Source: Gammaproteobacteria bacterium (GTDB lineage: Bacteria > Pseudomonadota > Gammaproteobacteria > Steroidobacterales > Rariloculaceae). From it: 55,608 nucleotides of DNA. The stretch is taken from NCBI GenBank assembly GCA_017577365.1, contig PKRJ01000023.1, forward strand, positions 1 through 55,608, read 5' to 3'. The position numbers were made by a program, and so were the translations under genes. The notes below the pieces were generated by a model, which searched no databases, was not told the DNA's origin, and was given only the letters and a program-made list of their open reading frames with translations. Numbering within the stretch: the stretch's first letter is position 1; each line of letters begins with the position of its first letter. Positions 1-10,701 of the stretch are shown here, one piece after another.

Positions 1-2563
1 GTTCGAGGGCGTCGACGATCTTGAGCTCGTCGGTGTCGCCGCGGCCTTCGGCCACGAGCGCATCGACGGAGATCGGCTCGCCGAAGTCGATGCGCAGCGT
101 CCCGCCGAAACGGGGCCTCGCCCGCTGCGGCGGCCAGGCTTCGTACGTTCCCGAGATCCGCGTCGGGACGACGAGGCACTGGCTCCCCTTCAGCAGGACG
201 CCGACGCCCGGCCGAAAGGGCGTGAGCTCCCCGGTCGGGGAACGCCGGCCTTCGGGGAACCAGACGACCGACGAGCCGCGATCGAGCAGCGCGCGTGCGG
301 TGCCGATGGCGCCGGCGAGATCCTGGTCCGGATCGACGGGGAAGACGCGCGTCGCGCGGCTCACGAAACGGCTGATCGGGCCCGCGTACATGACGCCGAC
401 CCAGCCGGCCCAGTAGGTGTCGCGCAGCACGCGGCCGGGCAGCGCGGCCGCGATGGCGAGCGGGTCGAGATAGCTCAGGTGATTCGGCGTGATCGCGAGG
501 CGGCGATCGATGGGGAGCCGTTCCGCGCCGTGCACCTCGAGCTTGTAGAGCAGACGCACCAACAGCCTGTCGAGCGCGAACAGCAGCGCACCGACCGCAC
601 GCATCGGCGCGCTTTGGCGGGGCGGCGCCGCGGCGGTCTTCGACGGAGACGTGGTATCGCCCGCCGTCTCGGCGCGGTGAACCTCGGTCATGAGATCCCT
701 GAGCGAAAGCACGCGGCTGACCGCGGCAGCCGGCAGCGATACGTGGAAGCGCTGCTCGAGCTCCAGCGTCAGCGCGACCCAGCCGAGCGAATCGATTTGC
801 AGGTCGAGCTGCGGGCTCATATCCAGGTAGAGCGCGCGATCGGGATAGCGCTCCTTCAGCCATTCCCACACCGCGCGCGTCGTCGGCGTCGCTTCCACCA
901 GCGCGCGATCCGCCTCGCTGAGCTCGACCGGCACGGCCTCGAGCGGGCGACGGTCTGCTTTCTCGAAAAGCTCGGGGAGGAGATGACGCTTGATCTTGCC
1001 GAGGCGCGTGCGGGGCAGCGGCTCGCGCACGGCACGAAAATCGACGACGCGCTGATACGGCGGCAACCTGGCCGCGAGCTGCTCGATTTCCTCTTTCAGC
1101 AGCCGCAGCACGCCGAGGCCGCCGCGGCGGCGTACCTCGTCCTCGTCGGGCACGACGAGCGCGACGAGCGCGCCTTTGCGCTCGAAAATGCCGATCTCGC
1201 GGAGCAGGGGAGTCGCGTAGCACTGCTCCACTTCCTCGGGGAAGATGTTCTTGCCGTCGGGCAGAACGATGACTTCCTTGCTGCGGCCGACGATGTGCAG
1301 GAAGCCTTTGTCGTCGAGGAAGCCGAGGTCTCCCGTGCGGAACCATCCGTCCGCGGTGAACGCCTCGCGCGTCGCCTCGTCGTTGTGCCAGTAGCCCGAG
1401 AAGACGTTCGGTCCGCGCGCGAGGATCTCGCCGTGAGGCGCCTCGGGAGGACGATCGATGCGGATCTCGACGCCGGGAATCGGCCGGCCCTCGGTGCCGA
1501 GGCGCCGTTTGCGCAGCGAGTTGAACGTCAAGACGGGCGCGGTCTCCGTCAGGCCGTAACCGGTCAGCACGGTCCAGCCCATCGCCTCGAGATTCTCGGC
1601 AAGCTTCGGGTCGAGCTTCGCGCCGCCGCATCCCAGGATCTTGAGCTTCGGTCCGACGGCCGAGTGCACCGAGCGGAACAGCAGCCGGCCGATCGGGAGC
1701 CCCGTGAGCCGCCTCACGCGGAGGCTCAGCGACAGCAAGCGGCGGAAGAGACGCTCTTTCCGCGCCCCGGCGGCTCTGACCCGGGCCTCGATGCCCTGCC
1801 ACACGGCCTCGTACAAGCTCGGCACGCCGAGCAGCGCGGTCGCCTCGGAAATCTTCGCCGCGCCGGTGATCTCGGGGCCCGTGACGCCGGACGGGATGAC
1901 CATTCTTGCGCCGAGCCCCAGCACGACGAGCATGCCGACCGTGAACGGGTACGTGTGATGCAGCGGCAGAGGCATCAATACGCGATCGGCGGGACCGATG
2001 AGTTTCGCTTCGATCAGCGCTTCGGCGTCGGAGGCGAGATTGCGATGCGTCAAAGGCACCGCCTTCGGCGTACCCGTCGTTCCCGACGTATAGAGCAGCG
2101 ATGCGGTCTGATCCGGCAGCACCTCGACCGGGGTTTCGGTTGCCGGGGCTTCGACCCGGTCGAGCGAGTCCGCGTCGAGCAGATGATAAGCCTCGAGCGC
2201 GCTCGGCCCTCCGGCGAGCTCCTCGACGTGCTTGCGCGTCGTGAACGCGAAGCGCGGCGTCGCATGGCGGACGACGCCGGCGAGCTGCTCGCGGCTCGTT
2301 TGATCGTCGACCGGCACGGCGACCGCGCCGATCGACACGATCGCGAAGTACGCGGCGATCCAATCGGGACCGTTCGGCGCGCACAACAGCACGCGATCCC
2401 CGGCGCCGATGCCGCGGGCCGCGAGGGCGCGCGCCGTTCGCCGAATCCGTTCGTGCAACGCGGCGAAGCTCACGATCTCCGCGCCGCTCGGCGTGAAGAC
2501 GTGGATCGCGGGCGCCTCGCTGCGCTCGGCGAAGGAGGCGGCGAGCTCCGTCAACGTTTGCAT
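1..2563 (-). CDS. AMP-dependent acyl ligase - acyl carrier - PlsC acyltransferase fusion (3' end outside window)
   Basis: The gene reads leftward from an ATG at 2563 and is still open at base 1, so at least 854 residues are present and the C-terminus is missing. Three modules are visible. An adenylate-forming ligase covers about residues 1-530, with the ATP loop LLYTSGTTGTPKAV (157-169) and the motif YGLTET (336-341). An acyl-carrier domain covers about 560-630, with the phosphopantetheine site DSL (Ser592). A PlsC-type acyltransferase starts at about 660, with NHLSYLD (H695-x4-D700) and FPEGRRS (769-775). The expected chemistry is ATP-dependent fatty acid activation, loading on the built-in carrier, and transfer to a lysophospholipid or glycerol-phosphate acceptor. 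Aas of E. coli has the ligase and acyltransferase activities, but in another order and without the internal carrier. The substrate cannot be read from sequence. It is divergent from the gene at 2692. Confidence 0.85.
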   Translation of the reverse strand, partial: MQTLTELAASFAERSEAPAIHVFTPSGAEIVSFAALHERIRRTARALAARGIGAGDRVLLCAPNGPDWIAAYFAIVSIGAVAVPVDDQTSREQLAGVVRHATPRFAFTTRKHVEELAGGPSALEAYHLLDADSLDRVEAPATETPVEVLPDQTASLLYTSGTTGTPKAVPLTHRNLASDAEALIEAKLIGPADRVLMPLPLHHTYPFTVGMLVVLGLGARMVIPSGVTGPEITGAAKISEATALLGVPSLYEAVWQGIEARVRAAGARKERLFRRLLSLSLRVRRLTGLPIGRLLFRSVHSAVGPKLKILGCGGAKLDPKLAENLEAMGWTVLTGYGLTETAPVLTFNSLRKRRLGTEGRPIPGVEIRIDRPPEAPHGEILARGPNVFSGYWHNDEATREAFTADGWFRTGDLGFLDDKGFLHIVGRSKEVIVLPDGKNIFPEEVEQCYATPLLREIGIFERKGALVALVVPDEDEVRRRGGLGVLRLLKEEIEQLAARLPPYQRVVDFRAVREPLPRTRLGKIKRHLLPELFEKADRRPLEAVPVELSEADRALVEATPTTRAVWEWLKERYPDRALYLDMSPQLDLQIDSLGWVALTLELEQRFHVSLPAAAVSRVLSLRDLMTEVHRAETAGDTTSPSKTAAAPPRQSAPMRAVGALLFALDRLLVRLLYKLEVHGAERLPIDRRLAITPNHLSYLDPLAIAAALPGRVLRDTYWAGWVGVMYAGPISRFVSRATRVFPVDPDQDLAGAIGTARALLDRGSSVVWFPEGRRSPTGELTPFRPGVGVLLKGSQCLVVPTRISGTYEAWPPQRARPRFGGTLRIDFGEPISVDALVAEGRGDTDELKIVDALE

Positions 2564-2691
2564 AGCCACGCCAGTGTACCGCTTCGCGCGCGGTCGTCGC
2601 TCGCCCCGTTATCCGTACGTCGCCGGATTGTCCGGCTGCAGCGCGGTGCTCCGGAGCGCATACTTACGCCTTTTCCGAACCGAAAAGACCG

Positions 2692-4080
2692 ATGGAGCTC
2701 AAGTTTCTTGGCGCCGCCGGCGGCGTGACCGGCTCATGTTATCTGCTCCGCACGTCGCGCCATACGCTTCTGCTCGAGTGCGGGCAGATCCAGGGCAGCA
2801 AGGACGACGAGGAGCTGAACCGTGCGCCGTTCCCGGTGCCGGTCGACGAGATCGACGCGGTCGTGCTGAGCCACGCGCACATCGATCATTCCGGGCGGCT
2901 CCCGCTCCTCTACCGCGAGGGCTACCGCGGCCCGATTCATACGCATTCGGCGACCCGCGCGCTCTGCTCGATCATGCTCCGCGATTCGGCGTACCTCCAC
3001 GAGAAGGATGCCGAGTGGGAGAACAAGAAGCGGCGACGGAAAGGGTTGCCGACGATCACGCCGCTCTATACGCAGGAAGACGCGCAGGCCGTGATGGCGC
3101 TCTTCCGCGGCCACGAGTACGGCGAGCGGAACGAGATCCTCCCGGGGATCGAGCTGCGGCTATCGGATGCCGGGCACATCCTGGGCTCCGCGATCGTCGA
3201 GCTGTGGATCGAGGATGGGGGGCGCCGTACGAAGCTGGTCTTCAGCGGCGACCTGGGCTACCGCCACTCCCCGGTCATGGAGGATCCGGCAAAGATCGAA
3301 GAGGCGGATCTCCTGCTGCTCGAGAGCACGTACGGCGACCGCAACCATCGCGCCTTCGATGCGACCCTCGCCGAGCTGAAGTCGATCTTCCTCGAGGCCG
3401 CGGAGAGCGGCGGCAACGTGCTGATCCCGGCTTTCGCCGTCGGCCGCACGCAGGATCTCCTGTACCTCATGGCCGAGCACTACGCCGACTGGCGCCTCGA
3501 TCGTTGGCGCGTGTTTCTCGATAGCCCGATGGGGATCGAGGCGACCGGCATCTATTCGGTCTACCGGCATCTCTACAAGGCGGAGCTCTTCAGGGAACGC
3601 CAGCACTGGCCGGTGCTGCCGAATTTCGAGGCGACTCCCACGTCGCAGGATTCGATGCGTTTGAACGAGATCGAGTCCGGCGCGATCATCATCGCCGGCA
3701 GCGGCATGTGTAACGGCGGCCGGATCCTGCATCACCTGAAGCACAACGTGTGGCGGCCGGAATGCCACGTCGTGATCGTCGGTTACCAGGCGGAAGGGAC
3801 GATCGGACGGCGGCTCGTCGACGGCGCGAAGTACGTGAGCTTGTGGCACGAGGAGATTCGCGTCGACGCGAAAATTCATACCGTCGGCGGACTCTCGGCG
3901 CACGCGGATCAGCAGGAGCTCGTCGACTGGTATCGCAACTTCGAGCAACGGCCGCCCGTATTCCTCGTGCACGGCGAGGATCGCGCGCGGAAGCCGCTCG
4001 CCGCCCGGCTCGAAGCCGAATTCGGCGCGGACGTGCGGTTGCCGAGACGCGGCGACACGATCGCGTTGCCGGCGCGGTGA
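2692..4080 (+). CDS. Metallo-beta-lactamase / beta-CASP ribonuclease-like protein
   Basis: 462 residues. The N-terminal metallo-beta-lactamase fold carries the metal-binding signature HAHIDH (H61, H63, D65, H66), a later GDLG motif, and the beta-CASP/RMMBL features GSGMCNGGR and a C-terminal HGE. This is the layout of bacterial and archaeal homologues of CPSF-73/Ysh1 (the COG1236 group), zinc-dependent endo- or exonucleases acting on RNA. It lacks a signal peptide or membrane segment and so should be cytoplasmic. The start is the ATG at 2692, because the conserved KFLGAAGGVTGS strand begins immediately after it. It is transcribed divergently from the acyl-ligase fusion across 128 bases and is convergent with the lactate permease. 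The true substrate is unknown; RNA processing or decay is the family expectation. Confidence 0.85.
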   Translation: MELKFLGAAGGVTGSCYLLRTSRHTLLLECGQIQGSKDDEELNRAPFPVPVDEIDAVVLSHAHIDHSGRLPLLYREGYRGPIHTHSATRALCSIMLRDSAYLHEKDAEWENKKRRRKGLPTITPLYTQEDAQAVMALFRGHEYGERNEILPGIELRLSDAGHILGSAIVELWIEDGGRRTKLVFSGDLGYRHSPVMEDPAKIEEADLLLLESTYGDRNHRAFDATLAELKSIFLEAAESGGNVLIPAFAVGRTQDLLYLMAEHYADWRLDRWRVFLDSPMGIEATGIYSVYRHLYKAELFRERQHWPVLPNFEATPTSQDSMRLNEIESGAIIIAGSGMCNGGRILHHLKHNVWRPECHVVIVGYQAEGTIGRRLVDGAKYVSLWHEEIRVDAKIHTVGGLSAHADQQELVDWYRNFEQRPPVFLVHGEDRARKPLAARLEAEFGADVRLPRRGDTIALPAR

Positions 4081-4101
4081 CGGTTCCGCGCCGGCAGCGC
4101 G

Positions 4102-5721
4102 TCATACGAGGTACGCGTAGACGGCCGTGAGCAAGCCGATGAGGCTCGCGAGAAACACGCTGTGCTTGAACGTGAAGCGGAACAGCTGGCCTTCTTGGCT
4201 GCGCGACATCCCGGTCGCCGCGACGGCGACCGCGAGGCTTTGCAGCGAGATCATCTTGCCCATCACGCCGCCGGCCGAGTTCGCGGACGCCATGATCGCC
4301 GGGTTGAACGACAGCTGATTCGACGTCACGACCTGCAAGTTGCCGAAGAGCGCATTCGCGGACGTATCGCTGCCGCTCAAGAACACGCCGAGCCAGCCGA
4401 GCATCGCGCTGAAGTACGGGAACAGCGCGCCGGTCGCGGCGAACGCGAGTCCGAGCGTGACGGTCGCGCCCGAGTAGTTCATCAGATAGGCGACGGCGAG
4501 CACCGCGGCGATCGTCACCAGCGAGAAGAAGAGCTGCACGAACACGGCGCCGAGCAAACGGATGTACCGCATCGGCGAGACACGCAGCGTGATCGCGGCG
4601 AGAATCGTCGCGAACGCGCAAGCGGTGCCCGCGGCCGAAAGCCAGTTCAGGTTGAATAGCGCGGCATAAGGTCCCGCGGCGTCGACGGCGGGCGGCACGC
4701 GCTCGACGAAATTGTGCAGACCCGGCCATTCGATCTGCGTATACGCGAACGGCAAGCCGTTCATCCACCGGATCGCGGACGGCGTGCCCCAGACCAGCAC
4801 GAACGCGACGAGGAACAGGTACGGCGACCACGCGAGCAACGACTCGCGGGCGTTGTGCTTCTTCACCGTGAGCACCGCTTGCGTCTCGCCTTCGAGATGG
4901 AAGTCGTCCGACGGCTGCCAGAACTTGAACAGCACGACGAGACCGACGATCGCGGTCAGCGCGGAGACGATGTCGACGAGGTGCGGGCCGACGAAATTCG
5001 ATACGAAGAACTGCATCGTCGCGAAGCACAGGCCGCAGACGACCGCCGCCGGAATCACGCCTTTTAGCGCGCGGAAGCCGCCCATCACGAGGATCAGGTA
5101 GGCCGGGATGAAGACCGCGATCGGCGCGCAGAGCCGTCCGACCCATGCGCTCAACAGTCCCTCGTCGAGGCCGGTCACTTGCGCGAGCGTAACGACCGGG
5201 ATGCCGATCGAGCCGAACGCCACGGGCGCGGTATTCGCGAGCAGGCAGATCGCCGCGGCGAAAAACGGCGAGAAGCCCAGACCCGTCAGCATCGCGGCCG
5301 CGACCGCGACGGGGGTGCCGAAGCCGGCCGCGCCTTCGATGAACGCGCCGAGCGCGAACGCGATCAGCATCGCCTGGAGGCGTCGGTCCGCGGTCAGTCC
5401 GCCGATCGAGTCCTTGATGATCTCGAATTTACCGGTCTCGAGCGTCAGGCGATACAGGACGATCGCCCAGTAGACGATCCAGCCGATCGGGAAGAGGCCG
5501 AACGCTGCACCGAACGTCGTCGCACCGATCGCGGCGCCGACGGGCATGTCGTAGACGAGGAGCGCAACGACCAGCGCCGCGGCGAGGCCCGACAGCGCCG
5601 ACATCCACGCGGGCTTGCGGAGGACTCCGAGCAGAAGCAGCAGCACGAATATCGGCAGCGCCGCCGCGAGCGCGGAAAGAGCGAGGCTATCGCCGATCGG
5701 GACATAGTTTTGCTGCCACAT
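4102..5721 (-). CDS. lctP: L-lactate permease family transporter (LctP/LldP)
   Basis: 539 residues, almost entirely hydrophobic with about 12-14 predicted membrane segments, which matches the usual 530-560 residues of the lactate permease family. Family-typical stretches include FIEGAAGFGTPVA near residue 130, the Ala/Gly-rich segment with PVAFGSIGIPV, and the late NSAGGVMGK segment. It should import L-lactate, D-lactate or glycolate with protons at the inner membrane. The neighbours are not lactate dehydrogenases, so the physiological substrate is not fixed by context. The start is the ATG at 5721, directly before the first membrane segment. The 105 bases upstream contain a short GC hairpin (5770-5786) but no clear operator. 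Confidence 0.9.
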   Translation of the reverse strand: MWQQNYVPIGDSLALSALAAALPIFVLLLLLGVLRKPAWMSALSGLAAALVVALLVYDMPVGAAIGATTFGAAFGLFPIGWIVYWAIVLYRLTLETGKFEIIKDSIGGLTADRRLQAMLIAFALGAFIEGAAGFGTPVAVAAAMLTGLGFSPFFAAAICLLANTAPVAFGSIGIPVVTLAQVTGLDEGLLSAWVGRLCAPIAVFIPAYLILVMGGFRALKGVIPAAVVCGLCFATMQFFVSNFVGPHLVDIVSALTAIVGLVVLFKFWQPSDDFHLEGETQAVLTVKKHNARESLLAWSPYLFLVAFVLVWGTPSAIRWMNGLPFAYTQIEWPGLHNFVERVPPAVDAAGPYAALFNLNWLSAAGTACAFATILAAITLRVSPMRYIRLLGAVFVQLFFSLVTIAAVLAVAYLMNYSGATVTLGLAFAATGALFPYFSAMLGWLGVFLSGSDTSANALFGNLQVVTSNQLSFNPAIMASANSAGGVMGKMISLQSLAVAVAATGMSRSQEGQLFRFTFKHSVFLASLIGLLTAVYAYLV

Positions 5722-5826
5722 CCGTGAGTCTCCCCCCTATTGACGTTCTCGTTCGTTTCGCCGCGCACACGCCCGTCGAGCGGGCGAAGGATCGTAGCCC
5801 CCGCTACTTCCCGAAAGAACACGCGG

Positions 5827-6471
5827 TCAGAATATTCCGTAATCGACGATATCGTCGAAGAAGCCCGAGACGGTGAGCGTGACGGTCACCGGGAAATCGT
5901 TGTAGTTCAGCCAATACCAACCGTGCTCGCCGTCGAACGGCGCGACCAGCGAGCCGTGCCCCCCGGACGCCTCCTGGTGCTCGATGTAGCGGACGAAGAA
6001 ATTCGGCCCCGCGTCGGGCGTATGACCGTGGAAATCCGAGTACACGGTTCCGCGATCGGTCGTCCACGAATAGAGCGCGGCCTGCGCGGTGCGGAGCACG
6101 AGCTTGACCTCCGTTTCCTGCTCCGGCGGAATCACGATCTCGAGCGTCTCGGTGCGCGCCGGGCTCTCGTGAGCCTGGTGGACCGCGGGATTCGGCAACG
6201 GCACCGGCTCGCCGTAATCGGGAATCGTCACTTCGGTCACGCGCTCGTTGCCGCCGACGACGTCGACGATCTCGAACGTGCGGACGGGCGCGCTCTCGGA
6301 CAAAGCCGTGAGCCCAAGAGCGCGGCCGACGCCGAGCGGATCGATGCCGTACTCGGCCGGTAGCACGAAGGCGACCAGCGCGACGGCCGCGGCGGCAGCC
6401 GCGAGCAAGGCGCTGAGCGCGAGTCGCTTCCCCGAAGGCGGCTCGAAGCCGGGAGCGGGTGTCTGCGGCAT
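5827..6471 (-). CDS. Single-pass membrane-anchored periplasmic protein of unknown function
   Basis: 214 residues. A short Pro-rich cytoplasmic N-terminus is followed by one strongly hydrophobic Ala/Val/Leu segment (about residues 17-41), then a soluble, beta-rich domain likely to be periplasmic. That domain ends in aromatic-rich strands (HGWYWLNYNDF) and a short C-terminus. It resembles proteins I know only under the name 'transmembrane anchor protein' in proteobacteria, whose function is not established. Conserved-looking His and Glu residues in the second half could bind a metal, which is speculation. It lies upstream of lctP on the same strand, 105 bases away, so co-transcription is possible. 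Confidence 0.6.
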   Translation of the reverse strand: MPQTPAPGFEPPSGKRLALSALLAAAAAAVALVAFVLPAEYGIDPLGVGRALGLTALSESAPVRTFEIVDVVGGNERVTEVTIPDYGEPVPLPNPAVHQAHESPARTETLEIVIPPEQETEVKLVLRTAQAALYSWTTDRGTVYSDFHGHTPDAGPNFFVRYIEHQEASGGHGSLVAPFDGEHGWYWLNYNDFPVTVTLTVSGFFDDIVDYGIF

Positions 6472-6609
6472 TGGAACGAGGATCTCCCCGGAACGGAGCG
6501 GACAGTTTACACGCAGGCCGATTCGAGGGAACCGGACCGAGAAGGGCGGGGCCGGCCCGGCGCAGCGACGGTGCAGGGCGCGCCGAAGGGCGGAAAGGGG
6601 CGGCGGCCG

Positions 6610-7977
<1,368 letters not shown>

Positions 7978-7979
7978 TT

Positions 7980-8606
7980 TCAGGGACGACCCACGGATTC
8001 GAGCGACAACTGCTCCTCGAGCTTGCGCAGTGCGTCGAGCTGCTGCTCGAGCGTCATGCGGCGCTTTCGCTCCGCGTCGAGCTCGGCTCGTAGTTGCTCG
8101 AGCTGCTTCGCCAGGCGCTCGTTCTCGTCGCGAGCTTCGCCGAGGAGGTTCGCGAGCGTCTCGTCCTGGGATGCCGCGTAAACCCGCTCGTTCAGCAGGT
8201 GATGCAGCAGCACTGCGAAATCCTTGTGCGACGACGGGGAGTCCGAGTCCCGCTCGATGACGTCGCGCAGGAACCGCGTCGCCTGATCGAGATCGTGATA
8301 CGGACTGTTCGGCGCGCTCAGCAGCAGCGATAAACGAATCGCCGCATCGTTCGACCAGAACGCATCGCCGAACGCGAGGGTGCGGTAATGTTCCGCGAGC
8401 TGCCGCGCATCGACCTCGCGCACGTGGTTGCCGAAGCGCACGAGCTCGGCGAGCTCGTCCGGCCGTTCGGACTCGGCGGCGGTCGGCGCCGGCTCGACCA
8501 CGGCGTCGCCGCCGCGGCAGCCCATCGCAACGGCCGCGACCGCGGCAAGCAGGAACGCGCTAGCGCGCCGCTTTCCGCTCGGGGCCGGCGATCGGAATCG
8601 CCACAC
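7980..8606 (-). CDS. QseG-like outer-membrane lipoprotein of the GlrK/GlrR system
   Basis: About 208 residues from a GTG start at 8606; the reading frame stays open further upstream, but only inside the kinase gene. The N-terminus is a lipoprotein signal: basic SGKRR, a hydrophobic Ala/Leu/Val run, and a lipobox ending in Cys30 (VAMGC). The mature part is helical and ends in a Glu/Leu/Arg-rich coiled coil (about 150-200). Position between a GlrK-type kinase and GlrR is the same as E. coli qseG/yfhG, whose product is an outer-membrane lipoprotein that activates the kinase. Sequence similarity to QseG was not tested, so the name rests on synteny, size and lipoprotein character. The gene overlaps the 3' end of the kinase gene by 47 bases, implying translational coupling. 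Confidence 0.7.
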   Translation of the reverse strand: MWRFRSPAPSGKRRASAFLLAAVAAVAMGCRGGDAVVEPAPTAAESERPDELAELVRFGNHVREVDARQLAEHYRTLAFGDAFWSNDAAIRLSLLLSAPNSPYHDLDQATRFLRDVIERDSDSPSSHKDFAVLLHHLLNERVYAASQDETLANLLGEARDENERLAKQLEQLRAELDAERKRRMTLEQQLDALRKLEEQLSLESVGRP

Positions 8607-10146
8607 GGAAATGTGCTCCCACCGTCGAGGCGACGACCTCGATATAGCCATCGTGAGCCTCCACGTACTCTTTGGCGATCGCCAGGCCGAGCCCCGTGCC
8701 TTTGACGCTTGACTGGTACTCTGCCCGGCCCTGCTGGAACGGCTCGAAGATCTTCTCTTTCTCCGCGTCGTCGACGCCGGGGCCGGTATCCTTGACGTCG
8801 ACGATGGCATAACCGTCACGCTCGCTCAACGACAGCCAAACCCGCCCCCCGGGCGGCGTGAACTTGATGGCGTTGGCGAGCAAATTGTCGAGCACTATTC
8901 TAAGCTTATTCTCGTCGCCGCGGACATGGACCGGCTCGAGCTCCTGCTCGACGGCGATGCGTTTGGCCGTCGCCGCGACCTTGTGCGCCGCCGCGACCGA
9001 GACGATCAGGTCCCGCATCGAGACGGCCTCGGTCACCTTCAAATCGGTGACGATCTCGAGCGTCTTCCCGAACTGGAGCAAGTCCTCGATGAGCTTCTGA
9101 AGGTGCACGCTGCTCGAGCAGATCAGGTTGGAGATCTCCGCCTCCTCGGGCGACTTGTCGTTCAAGCTTTCCGCGAGCAGCTCCGCGCCCTCACGGATCG
9201 TCGTCAGCGGCGTCTTGAGCTCGTGCGAGATATGCCGGAGGAACGTCAGCTTCTGATGCTCGAGCTCCTGGATGCGCAGCCGCAGCCAGTCGAGCTCGCG
9301 CCCGAGCTCCTCCACGTCGCGGGGGCCGTGCACGCGGATCGGCTCCGAGAACTCCCGTCCGCCGAGCCGGCGGATCGCGCGACCGACCTCGCGCATCGGC
9401 CGCGTGATGAGGATGACGAATACGCCGGCAAGGATCAGCGTCGCCGGAATCACCGCCGCCGCTTGCAGCAGCAGGGTGCGTTGCACCTGGGCGGCCGTGT
9501 TCGTCGTGTAATTGCCCTGTTGCTCGATCAGCTTGCTGCTTTCGGAAAGCACGATGCGCGCGCGGTTCGCGAGCTCGGCCCAGACCTCCGGCCGGTTCTC
9601 TTCCGCGAGCCTCTCGGAGGGCTCCCCCGACGGCGTGTGCAGCCGCTGGTAGAACGCCTCCTCTTCCTCGCCGAGCGCCATCAGCTGCTCGCGGCCGAGC
9701 TCCGTCAAGTTCAACTGGGCGAGGTTGTCGACGGCGTTACGGAAGTTCGCGCGCCGCTCGAGGTAGCTCGTATGGAAGGCCCTGTCGCCGCCGAACGCGT
9801 AGAACTGCCCGAGCGCTCGCTGCATCTCGGTGAGCTGCTCGACGAGAGAGCGGCTTTGCTGCGTGGCGATCTCCGCCTCGATCAGCGCCGCACGGCTGGC
9901 CTGGGCGAGTCGGTCGACCTGCACGATCGCGGTGACGACCGCGGCGATCAACGGCGCCTGCACGACGGCGAAGCCGAAGAGGATCAGGCGGATGATCGAA
10001 CGGGGGCGGTACAAGGTCGGTATCTTGATCTGCAGACCACGCCGCGACGCGCGGCTCGCCGAAAAGCTACCACCGCGCGAAAGAAAAACCGACGGGAAGC
10101 GGGGAGGAGGGCCTCCCGTCGGTAAAGGCCGGCCTGGAAACCGCAT
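8560..10146 (-). CDS. glrK: Sensor histidine kinase, GlrK (QseE) type
   Basis: Up to 528 residues. Two membrane segments (SIIRLILFGFAVVQAPL and the region around LLLQAAAVIPATLILAGVF) bracket a helical periplasmic sensor domain. A HAMP linker, a dimerisation domain with the phospho-accepting His in HISHELKTPL, and an ATPase domain with N, G1 (DTGPGV) and G2 (GTGLGLA) boxes follow. Family, operon order and partner regulator point to GlrK. The ATG at 10146 gives an unusual Arg/Pro/Ser-rich lead of about 39 residues; translation may really begin nearer LQIKIPTLYRPRS (around 10035, CTG), just before the first membrane segment. It is the first gene of the three-gene operon. In enterobacteria the signal is envelope-related. 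Confidence 0.88.
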   Translation of the reverse strand: MRFPGRPLPTGGPPPRFPSVFLSRGGSFSASRASRRGLQIKIPTLYRPRSIIRLILFGFAVVQAPLIAAVVTAIVQVDRLAQASRAALIEAEIATQQSRSLVEQLTEMQRALGQFYAFGGDRAFHTSYLERRANFRNAVDNLAQLNLTELGREQLMALGEEEEAFYQRLHTPSGEPSERLAEENRPEVWAELANRARIVLSESSKLIEQQGNYTTNTAAQVQRTLLLQAAAVIPATLILAGVFVILITRPMREVGRAIRRLGGREFSEPIRVHGPRDVEELGRELDWLRLRIQELEHQKLTFLRHISHELKTPLTTIREGAELLAESLNDKSPEEAEISNLICSSSVHLQKLIEDLLQFGKTLEIVTDLKVTEAVSMRDLIVSVAAAHKVAATAKRIAVEQELEPVHVRGDENKLRIVLDNLLANAIKFTPPGGRVWLSLSERDGYAIVDVKDTGPGVDDAEKEKIFEPFQQGRAEYQSSVKGTGLGLAIAKEYVEAHDGYIEVVASTVGAHFRVAIPIAGPERKAAR

Positions 10147-10226
10147 GCTTCCGAAGTCGAATCAGCCGGTGAGACAAGCCGGAAGCCGCCGGGTTCCGCG
10201 CTCGTCCACGACACCGATCCGACGAA

Positions 10227-10469
10227 TCACGGCCGGTGCGCTGCCTGCAGATACTCGAACGGCGTGAGCTCGCCGTCGTCGTTCTCGTCGGCCTCGGCGA
10301 AGAGTCCGGCGAGCACGACATCGCGCATGGCTTCGTTGCGTGAGATGCGTCCGTTACCGTCGACGTCGAGCTCGGCGAACGGCGCGACCGACGGCTCGGC
10401 ACAAGCCGTGACCAAGAGCGCCGCGCTCCCCGCGAGAAACGAACCCGTCATCGTGCGCGTCGAAGTCAT
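10227..10469 (-). CDS. Small EF-hand lipoprotein
   Basis: 80 residues. A lipoprotein signal (SFLAGSAALLVTAC, lipidated Cys23) is followed by two EF-hand loops with all the calcium ligands: D35-x-D-G-N-G-x-I-x3-E46 and D61-x-N-D-D-G-x-L-x3-E72. It is therefore probably a calcium-binding lipoprotein facing the periplasm. It is transcribed divergently from a second small EF-hand gene (10881). A sigma54-type promoter (10484-10499, minus strand) sits so close that the predicted transcript start falls about 5 bases before the ATG at 10469. Initiation may therefore be almost leaderless or use the second ATG (10451). The function beyond calcium binding is unknown. Confidence 0.75.
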   Translation of the reverse strand: MTSTRTMTGSFLAGSAALLVTACAEPSVAPFAELDVDGNGRISRNEAMRDVVLAGLFAEADENDDGELTPFEYLQAAHRP

Positions 10470-10483
10470 GTCGCCCACTACAT

Positions 10484-10499
10484 TGCAAGCGACATGCCA
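10484..10499 (-). promoter_or_regulatory. Sigma54 (-24/-12) promoter for the EF-hand lipoprotein gene
   Basis: Read on the minus strand, the 16 bases are TGGCATGTCGCTTGCA, an exact match to TGGCAYG-N4-TTGCW with the required GG-to-GC spacing. It points toward the EF-hand lipoprotein gene starting at 10469. It requires an enhancer-binding activator, and glrR lies 2.5 kb away. Confidence 0.75.
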
Positions 10500-10612
10500 G
10501 CCGATCGGGCGCGAAATCTCGGCAATTGTGCGCCTTTGTACGCGCGTCCTCGTCGCGTCGAAGCGATGGAACGCACTCGACGCGTGCCGACGGCACTGTC
10601 GAGAAGGCCGAG

Positions 10613-10630
10613 TGTCGTCGATAGGCGGCA
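10613..10630. promoter_or_regulatory. Near-consensus GlrR activator site 1
   Basis: TGTC-N10-GGCA, one mismatch from the TGTC-N10-GACA site recognised by enterobacterial GlrR. It lies between the two divergent sigma54 promoters, about 114 bases from the leftward one and 164 bases from the rightward one, a usual distance for an enhancer site. A short motif like this can occur by chance. Confidence 0.35.
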
Positions 10631-10701
10631 CGTCCTTCGACGCGGAAAAACCAGCGTTTCGTAGGGCCGCCTCGCAGCGTGATCGTGAAGGGCTCGAGCA
10701 G

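Noticed and set aside
479..2728. 749-codon open frame on the plus strand opposite the acyl-ligase fusion
   Set aside because: The peptide is Arg/Ala/Glu-rich without family motifs, while the minus strand encodes three recognisable domains. Long antisense frames are normal at this GC content.
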